From assembly GCA_018715585.1 (NCBI GenBank), contig DVLH01000111.1, positions 1-19,064 on the forward strand: a stretch of DNA of 19,064 bases, in the 5' to 3' direction. The stretch's first letter is position 1, and every line of letters starts with the position of its first letter. This DNA is from Candidatus Aphodomonas merdavium (lineage in GTDB: Bacteria > Bacillota > Clostridia > Christensenellales > Aristaeellaceae). The notes under the pieces are model-generated. The model made no database searches. It saw nothing but the letters and a program-made list of their open reading frames with translations, and was not told where the DNA came from. The position numbers and the translations under genes are program-made. Below, piece by piece: positions 12,398 through 18,942 of this stretch.

Positions 12398-13315
12398 GTG
12401 CAGGCATTTTGGCAATGGGTGCTCTGCCCTGTCGTGGGGGCAGTCATTGGCTACTTGACAAACGCAATCGCCGTGCGCATGCTCTTTCGCCCCTATCAGG
12501 CAAAGCGCGTAGGCAAACGGCGCATACCTTTTACGCCGGGCGTCGTCGCCCGGGAGCGCGAAAACCTGGCGCGCGCCGTTGGCGATGTGCTTGACGGACA
12601 GTTGCTAAACGCTTCCGTGTTGGAGGAGGCGCTGCTCTCTGCGGAAACGCTGCGCAAAGCAAGCGACGCCGTTGGCGGCGCGCTTGCAAGCGTCCGCGCA
12701 CAGAAAAAAAACGCGCGCATGATGCTTTCCGCCTCGTTTGGCGACGAGCATGTGGCGGCGCTGGAAAACGAAGCCTGTGTACGCATACGCGATTATTTGC
12801 TTAAAAAGCTGTTGGAAAGCGGCCTGGAAACACAGCTTGCCGCGCTTGTGGTACGCCAAGCGCGCGCACGCCTGGAAGGATCCATGGGCGTCTTGGCCAC
12901 CCTCGTCCTGGATGAACGGCGCACGGCACAATATGAAGCAAAGCTCTCGCAAGCCATTCGGGAAAAGCTTGCGGCGGACGGGCCGGACTTGCTGGACGTT
13001 CCCGTCGCGGACGCGCTTCGCGAGGCAATGACCACGCCCATTGGCAAGCTGGTAGAGCCGCTGCCGTTGGAAGCACTGCGTGCGCCGCTCTTGCAGGCAT
13101 ACGAACAGGCCGTGCATGCGCATTTGCACAGCGTGCTGGAGGCAGTAGACCTGGGCGGCATCGTGCAAGCGCAGCTTAACGCCGTCACCCCGCAGCAGCT
13201 GGAGGCGATGTTCCTGGCCGTAACGCGCAAGGAGTTGCGCGCCATCGTGCGCCTGGGCGCGCTGCTGGGCGCGCTGCTGGGCCTTTTGCAGGCGTTTCTC
13301 ACTCAGGTCTTGTAA
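12398..13315 (+). CDS. DUF445-family membrane protein (YheB-like)
   Basis: 305 residues. The N-terminal membrane segment (about 6-28) runs into GYLTNAIAVRMLFRPYQ (18-34), the hallmark of DUF445. A polar, alpha-helical middle follows (about 40-280), rich in Ala, Leu and charged residues, and a C-terminal hydrophobic helix lies at about 284-302 (LGALLGALLGLLQAFL). The predicted form is two membrane anchors holding a helical domain, as in YheB, whose biochemical role is unknown. The start is GTG; AAGGAGG lies about 13 nt upstream, rather distant, but no nearer in-frame start exists. It ends 17 nt inside the oppositely oriented patatin-like gene. Confidence 0.85.
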   Translation: MQAFWQWVLCPVVGAVIGYLTNAIAVRMLFRPYQAKRVGKRRIPFTPGVVARERENLARAVGDVLDGQLLNASVLEEALLSAETLRKASDAVGGALASVRAQKKNARMMLSASFGDEHVAALENEACVRIRDYLLKKLLESGLETQLAALVVRQARARLEGSMGVLATLVLDERRTAQYEAKLSQAIREKLAADGPDLLDVPVADALREAMTTPIGKLVEPLPLEALRAPLLQAYEQAVHAHLHSVLEAVDLGGIVQAQLNAVTPQQLEAMFLAVTRKELRAIVRLGALLGALLGLLQAFLTQVL

Positions 13316-14111
13316 CGCGTGCGCCGGGAAAGCGCACAATGCGTCCGCTTTGCTTTGCATTTAACAGTGCCAGCGCCGCTAGCGCGGTGCGTGCAGCCTC
13401 GCGCCCGGTATGCAGCAGCGGCCGCATCGCCGCCGTCTCCAGCACGCCATAACCGTCCAGCTTGTTTTCAAGCGAAAGCATAATATCGATTCCTGTTGGC
13501 GCAGGTGAAAAAAGCGCTGCGGCGCGCACGGCTTGTGCCGCTGCTTTTTTTTCGCTACAAGCGCCCGCAAACCCAACCGTCCTCACGCATAGCACCGTAT
13601 CTGCCCCCATCGCGCGCAGCAGCTGCGGCAGCGCATAGCGCAGCATGCCTCCCCCCACCAACGCCCGTTCACGAATTAAGACCGGCGCTATTGCGCCCGG
13701 CAGCGCCATTGCCGCCAAAACGGCGCGCACAAGCTCCGCCTGCCGGCTCCACGGATGTGGGTCCGGCCGCACCGGCAACATGGAGGCGTATACGCGCAGC
13801 GTTCCCGTCTCCAAGTCTGCCGTTGGAACGGCTAGCCGGCCGCGCTCGCAAATGGCCCCATTGCCAAAGCATGCTTCCAACGCGTGAAAAAGTGCATGCA
13901 TGCGCACCCGCCCAAACCGCACGCACCCGTGAAATGCCGCAATGGCGGCTTCCGGCGGCACGCCACAGGCGCCCATTGCCGCAACCGCCGCCCCTGCACC
14001 GCAGCCGCAATAGGCATACGGCTCCACGCCGTTTTCTTCCAGCGCTTTGAGCACACCAAGCGCCGCGGCGCAGCGCGTGCCGCCTCCTTCAATCGCAACG
14101 CCCAGGCGCAC
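13299..14111 (-). CDS. Patatin-like protein lacking the catalytic Ser and Asp (pseudo-phospholipase)
   Basis: 270 residues from GTG 14111, which has GGAGGAG about 9 nt upstream. The fold markers of bacterial patatin-like acyl hydrolases are present: the glycine-rich oxyanion loop EGGGTRCAAALGVLKAL (8-24), the nucleophile elbow region (34-42) followed by AAVAAMGACGVP, MALPGAIAPVL (135-145) and the dyad loop LVGGGMLRYALPQLL (151-165) followed by MGADTVLCV. In active enzymes the elbow is G-x-S-x-G and the second loop is D-G-G/A. Here they read G36-C-G38-A-G40 and G153-G-G, so both members of the Ser-Asp dyad are glycine. The frame is intact and well started, so this seems to be a maintained non-catalytic protein rather than a decayed gene. 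A lipid-binding or regulatory role is possible. It converges on and overlaps DUF445. Confidence 0.75.
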   Translation of the reverse strand: MRLGVAIEGGGTRCAAALGVLKALEENGVEPYAYCGCGAGAAVAAMGACGVPPEAAIAAFHGCVRFGRVRMHALFHALEACFGNGAICERGRLAVPTADLETGTLRVYASMLPVRPDPHPWSRQAELVRAVLAAMALPGAIAPVLIRERALVGGGMLRYALPQLLRAMGADTVLCVRTVGFAGACSEKKAAAQAVRAAALFSPAPTGIDIMLSLENKLDGYGVLETAAMRPLLHTGREAARTALAALALLNAKQSGRIVRFPGARVTRPE

Positions 14112-14206
14112 AAAGCATCACTCCTCCGCTAAGAGGATATGCCGCCCGTCGGCGGAAAATGGCGCGGCGCGGGCAGGATTTGGCCGTAGATTTAAGGGAG
14201 GCGTTT

Positions 14207-14257
14207 ATGGAAATGCGTGCGTTTCTCCCGCACTTTTTTCCACGGTGCTTGAAATGA
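14207..14257 (+). CDS. Possible 16-residue peptide with strong ribosome site
   Basis: AAGGGAGG lies 5 nt before an ATG (14207) opening a 16-codon frame ending TGA (14255-14257), with product MEMRAFLPHFFPRCLK. A GTGCG/CGCAC hairpin (14217-14233) followed by six T overlaps it. The frame ends inside the -35 region of the aldolase promoter. It might be a leader, a decayed gene start or chance; no homology is recognised. Confidence 0.2.
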   Translation: MEMRAFLPHFFPRCLK

Positions 14258-14278
14258 ACGAAGCTTTTGTTTTATAAT
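14249..14278 (+). promoter_or_regulatory. Promoter of the tandem aldolase gene
   Basis: TTGAAA (14249-14254) and a perfect TATAAT (14273-14278) are 18 nt apart, leaving a leader of about 65 nt before ATG 14352. The leader has a small CCGCCC/GGGCGG hairpin near 14310-14328. Confidence 0.75.
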
Positions 14279-14351
14279 GCATTGCGGTATTTTTTCACAA
14301 ACAATGGTTCCGCCCGTTTGGGGGCGGCGCGACAGCATGGGAGGTGCTTTT

Positions 14352-15644
14352 ATGCGGTTTGATCTCTTGCATCCTGCCGACCAGCTTGTGATGATCATGC
14401 AGCGCATCTACGAATACGGCATGACGACGACGTCGGGAGGCAACCTGTCTATCCGTGACACAAACGGGGACGTCTGGATTACGCCCAGCGGCATTGATAA
14501 AGGATCGCTGACTCGTGCGGATATCTGCTGTGTCAAACCGGACGGGACGATTCTCGGTCCGCACAAGCCGTCGGTCGAGCTTCCGTTCCATCTGGATATT
14601 TACCGCATCCGCCCCGATCTAAATGCCATTTTGCACGCCCATCCGCCGACGCTCGTCGCCTTCAGCGTTGCCCGCTGCATTCCGGCGTCCAACCTTGTGC
14701 CCGACCTTTCCAAGGTGTGCGGCGAAGTCGCCATGGCCAAATATGACGTGCCCGGCAGCGAAAAGTTGGGACAGAACATCGCCAAATGCTTTGCCGAGGG
14801 CTATAACACCGTCATGATGGAAAACCACGGCTGCGTCATCGGTGCAAAGAATCTTTTTGCTGCGTTTATGGCGTTTGAAACGCTGGATTTCTGCGGCAGG
14901 CTACAAATTGACGCCCAAAAAATCGGCAATATCCGTCCGCTGACCAAGGAGCAAATCGAGCAGTGCGCTGCGCGCAGGCAGCCGTTGTTGGACGAGTTCA
15001 TTCCTAAATTTGCAAGCAGCGAGGAATGCGCCGCCCGCCGTGATATGTGCCGCCTAATCCATCGCGCATACGACCAGCGGCTCTTTACCTCTACGCAGGG
15101 AACGTTCTCCCAGCGCCTTTCGGACGGCTCCTTCATCATCACGCCCTACAACATGGACCGCAAATACCTGGAGCCGGAGGACCTCGTGCGCGTCAAGAGC
15201 AGCATGTGCGAGCAGGGAAAATGCCCCAGCCGCAGCGTCCTTTTGCATCAGCGGATTTATGACATGCACCCGCAGATCGGTTCCGTCATCCTTGCGCACG
15301 CGCCGGCCATTATGGCCTTTGCCGTCACGGATGAACCGTTCGATTCCCGCCTGATCCCCGAAAGTTACCTCATGCTGCAGGATGTCAAGCGCGTACCGTT
15401 CCTGGCGGCGACCACCGATATCGACGGCACAGCGGCCGCTTTCACGGATGACACACCTGTGCTGCTCGTCAACAACGAATGCGTGTTGGCAACGGGCCAA
15501 ACGCTGCTCAACGCGTTTGACCGCCTGGAGGTGCTCGAATACAGCGCCAAGGCGCTCATCGCCGCGCGCGACATCGGCCCGCTGGTGAAAATCACCGACG
15601 AAGAAGTCAAGGCCATCCGCATTGCGTTCCATATGGACGAATAA
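14352..15644 (+). CDS. Tandem class II aldolase/adducin-family protein, second domain degenerate
   Basis: 430 residues from ATG 14352, placed after GGGAGGTG; an in-frame ATG at 14337 overlaps that site. Two class II aldolase domains lie head to tail. Domain 1 (about 1-205) has TTTSGGNLS, TPSGIDK, catalytic E76 (PSVELPFH), zinc ligands H95 and H97 (LHAHPP) and H159 (ENHG), as in L-fuculose-phosphate aldolase, so it should bind zinc. Domain 2 (about 225-430) repeats the pattern (TQGTFSQRL, ITPYNMD, PSRSVLLH, ILAHAPA, VNNECV), but E76 corresponds to S295, H95 to L314 and H159 to N375; only H316 is kept. Domain 2 may be structural, completing the intersubunit site. Aldolase or epimerase activity on a sugar phosphate is likely but unproven. 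Monocistronic, ending at a bidirectional terminator. Confidence 0.85.
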   Translation: MRFDLLHPADQLVMIMQRIYEYGMTTTSGGNLSIRDTNGDVWITPSGIDKGSLTRADICCVKPDGTILGPHKPSVELPFHLDIYRIRPDLNAILHAHPPTLVAFSVARCIPASNLVPDLSKVCGEVAMAKYDVPGSEKLGQNIAKCFAEGYNTVMMENHGCVIGAKNLFAAFMAFETLDFCGRLQIDAQKIGNIRPLTKEQIEQCAARRQPLLDEFIPKFASSEECAARRDMCRLIHRAYDQRLFTSTQGTFSQRLSDGSFIITPYNMDRKYLEPEDLVRVKSSMCEQGKCPSRSVLLHQRIYDMHPQIGSVILAHAPAIMAFAVTDEPFDSRLIPESYLMLQDVKRVPFLAATTDIDGTAAAFTDDTPVLLVNNECVLATGQTLLNAFDRLEVLEYSAKALIAARDIGPLVKITDEEVKAIRIAFHMDE

Positions 15645-15658
15645 TCCGCGCGCCCTGC

Positions 15659-15693
15659 AAAAAAGCCCGCCCCCTTCGGGGGCGGGCCTCTTT
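15659..15693. terminator. Bidirectional intrinsic terminator
   Basis: Perfect 10-bp stem GCCCGCCCCC (15665-15674) / GGGGGCGGGC (15678-15687) enclosing TTC. It is followed by CTCTTTGT on the plus strand, and by TTTTTT on the minus strand (AAAAAA at 15659-15664). It serves the aldolase gene and the convergent nitroreductase-like gene. Confidence 0.85.
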
Positions 15694-15717
15694 GTGCCAA
15701 GCGCCGGCCGCGCCGGT

Positions 15718-16362
15718 TTATTCGACAAAGCTCACCTTTGCGTCCATTGCCTCGCGCGTGGTAGCGCCCGTCGCCGCGTCGACCGACGGATCGGCGGTGC
15801 CGACGAGCAGCACAGTCACGGCGTTCAGCCCCGTATCGACGCCGAGCATTTCGCAAAACGCATCATGATTTTCACCGTTCAGCGCCGTCGTGGGTGAGGC
15901 GATAATCTTTGTGCCATAGCCGAGCGCGTTCGCGGCGATCACCATGTTTTGGCAGGCAAGGCCGCAATCAAACGTGGCAAAGGATGAGGCGCTTTCGTCC
16001 GCATAGATGATGATTGCAAGCGGGGAATCGCCCAGTCCCGCTTTGGCGGAAGCGCCGGCATCCTGGTCCGCCTCCTGCGCCGCGCCCTCCTGCGCCTGCA
16101 AGTCCGGATCGTCCTGGAGGATTGCCTCCATGCTTTGCGTGTCCGTCACCGCGGCAAAGTACCACGGCTGCAGGTTCATCGCGCTGGCCGTGGAAATGCC
16201 CGCCTCCAGGATCGTTTCAATGTCCTCCTTGGCGACGGCGTCCTGCGAAAACGCCTGCACCGTCCCCGCGGAGAGGATCGTATCAACCGCCGTCTCGGCC
16301 TGCGCGGACAACGCGGCGCCGAGCATCACAAAAACGAGCACCCTTGCCAACCTTTTCTTCAT
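15718..16362 (-). CDS. Exported nitroreductase-like protein with C-terminal flavinylation motif
   Basis: 214 residues from ATG 16362, which follows AGGAGGT; an upstream extension of the frame has no ribosome site. The signal peptide is KKRLAR, a hydrophobic core (8-19), then SAQA|E near residue 22. A nitroreductase fold is indicated by EDIETILEAGISTASAMNLQPWYF (46-69) and FDCGLACQNMVIAANALGYG (131-150). A charged Ala/Gln/Asp/Glu-rich insert occupies about 88-108. The usual RRSxRxF flavin-phosphate motif is replaced by SAGTVQAF (31-38). At the C-terminus D195-A-A-T-G-A-T-T202 matches the Dxx(S/T)GA(T/S) motif that ApbE uses to attach FMN covalently to threonine (here T201), and the following REAMDA resembles FMN-bind proteins. 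Inference: an extracytoplasmic flavoprotein with bound FMN, perhaps in extracellular electron transfer. Substrate unknown; apbE is not in the window. Confidence 0.8.
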   Translation of the reverse strand: MKKRLARVLVFVMLGAALSAQAETAVDTILSAGTVQAFSQDAVAKEDIETILEAGISTASAMNLQPWYFAAVTDTQSMEAILQDDPDLQAQEGAAQEADQDAGASAKAGLGDSPLAIIIYADESASSFATFDCGLACQNMVIAANALGYGTKIIASPTTALNGENHDAFCEMLGVDTGLNAVTVLLVGTADPSVDAATGATTREAMDAKVSFVE

Positions 16363-16462
16363 CCCATACCTCCTGAATGTTTGTATTTTCGGCGGACGCC
16401 ATGCTTTTCCCGGGCCGCCGGGCGCGTCCGTCCTGTCCATTCTGGGGACCGCCCCTTAAACA

Positions 16463-16475
16463 GACATAAAATGTC
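16463..16475. promoter_or_regulatory. Inverted repeat over the putative -10 of the nitroreductase-like gene
   Basis: GACAT-AAA-ATGTC is a perfect dyad. On the minus strand a TTCACA and a TATGTC about 17 nt apart form a plausible weak promoter, with the dyad over the -10. This would suit a repressor, but the match is short. Confidence 0.3.
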
Positions 16476-16528
16476 CGCCCTGCTTTGTGAACGCGCTGAA
16501 ACAATTGTGTGAACAGTGCCGCCGCACG

Positions 16529-16566
16529 GCACAAACAAATGCCTCCGGCCAAACAGGCCGGAGGCA
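16529..16566 (-). terminator. Intrinsic terminator of the M13 peptidase gene
   Basis: Stem TGCCTCCGGCC (16540-16550) / GGCCGGAGGCA (16556-16566), 11 bp, with loop AAACA. On the minus strand it is followed by TTTGTTTGTG. It starts 24 nt after the stop codon. Confidence 0.8.
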
Positions 16567-16589
16567 ATCCGTGCGTTCCCCTTTTTGCG

Positions 16590-18620
16590 TCACCAGACGC
16601 TCAGCCGTTCTTCCGGCGCCAAATACATCCCGTCGCCGCTGTGCACGTCGTACGTTTCATAAAACTCTTCAAACTGCTGCACGTTCACATTCGCGCGCAG
16701 ATAGTTGGGCGCATGCACATCCTGCAACAGCACCTGGTACATTTCCTCCGTTGTCTTCAGCGCCCAGAGTTCGGCATAGCTGCGGAAAAACTCGTCATAG
16801 TCGAATCCTTCAATCCCTTTTGCCACTTCCAGCGCGCTGGACATGCCGCCCAAATCCGCCACCGTTTCGCCAATCGTCAGCACGCCGTCCACATAATGCC
16901 CCGGCAGTGCTTCGATAGCGCTATAATACGTTTCGACTTTTTTCGTGCGCGCCTCGAACGCGGCGCGATCCTCATCGGTCCACCAGTTGCTGAAATTGCC
17001 GTCGGCGTCAAACTGGCTGCCAGTCGTGTCAAAGCCATGGGTAATCTCATGGCCGATCACGGTACCGATCATCCCCAACAGCCTTTCATCGCTGATATCG
17101 CCGTCGGAGAGAATGGGCGCAAAGATCGCCGAAGGGATGTTGATGGAGTTGTCCATCGAAGAATAATAGGCGTTCACCGTTTGCGGCGTAGCAACCCATT
17201 CGTCCTTATCGACTTCCTGGCCAATCTCCTCCAAGAGATCCTGCTTGTAATATTGGGAAACCTGCAGCATGTTTGACAGCAGCGTTCCGCCTTCCTCCGT
17301 GGTTTGAAGCGTCAAATCAGCAATTTCATACGGTTCCCAATCGTCCGGATAGCCCACGCGCACGCGAAGCTTCTCCAGCTTTTCAATCGCCCGTGCGCGC
17401 GTCTCCTCGCCCAGCCACGTGTTCGCTTCCAAGCGCGTATGGTAAACTTCCACGATTTGATCAATGATCTCTTCCACACGCTGGTTCAGCTCCTGCGAAC
17501 CGTAGGCATCGGCGTACAGTTTGCCGACCGCCCAGGGCATCAAGTTGCTCACGGCATTGTAGGCTACCTGTTCGATATCCGTGTGCGTTTCCATGCCGAT
17601 CAGCGTGCTGGTCGCCTCGTCTGAAAGATCGATAAAGCGCTGATCCAGCACGGCAGCCGCAGACGTGACGGCGTTGCACAGCAGGTAAGACTTGATGTTC
17701 TGGAGGTTTTCCTCGACATACAGCTCGTTCAGCCTGACAAGCCAGTCCGGCTGTTCCAGCACGAACACGTCTGCGCCTGCCGCAACCGGTTTTGCAATCA
17801 CTTCGGCGATGGGCAGGTTCGGGGCCAGCGCCGCCAGTTCTTCCGGCGTAAAGAGATTGTACGTCTTCAGCAGGTAATCCGCCTGTTTGGTCACGCTGCT
17901 GCCATAGATGGACCCGGCAATGTCGTATTCAAACGCGAACATGTTTTCCACGTGCGCGGCCGCTTCCTCCTGCGTATAACCGCAAAGCTGCAGCATTTCC
18001 TCAAGCATTTTCGTCAATGCCGCCTTTTTGCGCGCCCCAAGGTCGGTCAATTCCTGATATTCGTCCGCGTCATCCAAACTCAGGCTTGCACCGCCAAGGT
18101 AGGCAATGTAGCGTGAAGCGTCCATCATATCCGTGGTGATCGTCCAACCAATGAGCGTAGAAAGCGCATCGTCATCCAGCACGTAGGCATCTAAATCCTC
18201 CATGGTGGAGATGGCTTCAATTTTTTCCAGATAAGGCAAAAGCGGCGCTTCCCCCAACGCATTGCGCGTGTCCATGTCCAAATACTGCTGATAGAAAAGC
18301 TGCGTCTGGCTCGCGTCATGGTCCTGCGAGAGCTCGCCGCTGAGCAGACCGGCCACCTGTTCCGTCACCAGATCCTGCCCCTGTGAAAACCAGGTAATAT
18401 AATATTTTGTATCCGTCAATGTGGTATCGAGCAGCCATTGCTTGTTCACATAGAGGTAGTAGTCATCCGCAGGGTCCGTGGAAGTCTCTTCCGACACATT
18501 CCCCACCACAGAAGCATTCACCCATTGTGCCGGCAAAGCGTCCGTTTCCTCTGCCACCGCAAACGGCCACGCCGAAAACATCAGGATCATTACAAGAAAC
18601 AAACTCAGTTTCTTTTTCAT
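16590..18620 (-). CDS. Exported M13-family zinc metallopeptidase (PepO/neprilysin-like)
   Basis: 676 residues, normal for M13. These enzymes cut oligopeptides in a closed chamber. The signal peptide is KKK, a hydrophobic core (5-20) and FAVA|E at about 20-24. The PADDYYLYVNKQWL segment (50-63) opens the M13 N-terminal domain. NAYY at 483-486, the zinc motif HEITH (H524, E525, H528) in GHEITHGFD, the third ligand E585 with D589 in GETVADLGG, and VHAPNYLRANVNVQQF (635-650, with substrate-binding H636 and R642) are all intact. It ends LSVW, where many M13 proteins end in CxVW, so the terminal cysteine is missing. The ATG follows GGTGG. It has a strong promoter and its own terminator, so it is monocistronic. 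Probably it digests peptides outside the cell, alongside the exported dipeptidase at 5483-7009. Confidence 0.95.
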   Translation of the reverse strand: MKKKLSLFLVMILMFSAWPFAVAEETDALPAQWVNASVVGNVSEETSTDPADDYYLYVNKQWLLDTTLTDTKYYITWFSQGQDLVTEQVAGLLSGELSQDHDASQTQLFYQQYLDMDTRNALGEAPLLPYLEKIEAISTMEDLDAYVLDDDALSTLIGWTITTDMMDASRYIAYLGGASLSLDDADEYQELTDLGARKKAALTKMLEEMLQLCGYTQEEAAAHVENMFAFEYDIAGSIYGSSVTKQADYLLKTYNLFTPEELAALAPNLPIAEVIAKPVAAGADVFVLEQPDWLVRLNELYVEENLQNIKSYLLCNAVTSAAAVLDQRFIDLSDEATSTLIGMETHTDIEQVAYNAVSNLMPWAVGKLYADAYGSQELNQRVEEIIDQIVEVYHTRLEANTWLGEETRARAIEKLEKLRVRVGYPDDWEPYEIADLTLQTTEEGGTLLSNMLQVSQYYKQDLLEEIGQEVDKDEWVATPQTVNAYYSSMDNSINIPSAIFAPILSDGDISDERLLGMIGTVIGHEITHGFDTTGSQFDADGNFSNWWTDEDRAAFEARTKKVETYYSAIEALPGHYVDGVLTIGETVADLGGMSSALEVAKGIEGFDYDEFFRSYAELWALKTTEEMYQVLLQDVHAPNYLRANVNVQQFEEFYETYDVHSGDGMYLAPEERLSVW

Positions 18621-18942
18621 CTGTCCACCGCCCTATTTTGTATTTTCGATAAACCGATGGTCAGTTCATCAGTTACAGTATGGGTAAATTTACTTTTATT
18701 GTCAAGATTATTTTCTTCACTACTCTCGCTTCTATCTCCCCGTACCCGCTAAAATACGCTAATTTTGCAGCAAATTGGGCTGTTTTTCGTCCCCAACGCA
18801 GCGATTTTGTCCTCAACGGCGCATGATCCGCGCGCGAAGCGACACCGGCGCACCATTTGGCGACAGAAAACGCTACATTGGGCAAAATCGCGCTATACTG
18901 TTCCAGCTGCGAAAAAAGCAGCGAAAGGAAGTGAACAAAAAA
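18621..18942. other. Divergent intergenic region
   Basis: Separates the leftward M13 gene from a rightward exported protein. It holds the M13 promoter (18677-18705) and, for the plus strand, a TATACT at 18894-18899 without a recognisable -35. GCGATTTTG (18801-18809) and CAAAATCGC (18883-18891) are inverted copies about 75 bp apart. A minus-strand frame of 93 codons here (18673-18954) has no ribosome site or family resemblance and overlaps both promoters. Confidence 0.5.
18677..18705 (-). promoter_or_regulatory. Promoter of the M13 peptidase gene, with palindrome in the spacer
   Basis: On the minus strand a perfect TTGACA (18700-18705) and CATACT (18677-18682) are 17 nt apart. The spacer contains the perfect 10-bp palindrome GTAAATTTAC (18684-18693), a possible repressor site. 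Confidence 0.75.

Noticed and set aside
18801..18891. Inverted copies GCGATTTTG / CAAAATCGC as a large hairpin
   Set aside because: Only 9 bp separated by about 75 bp; too weak to call a structure, and could be chance.
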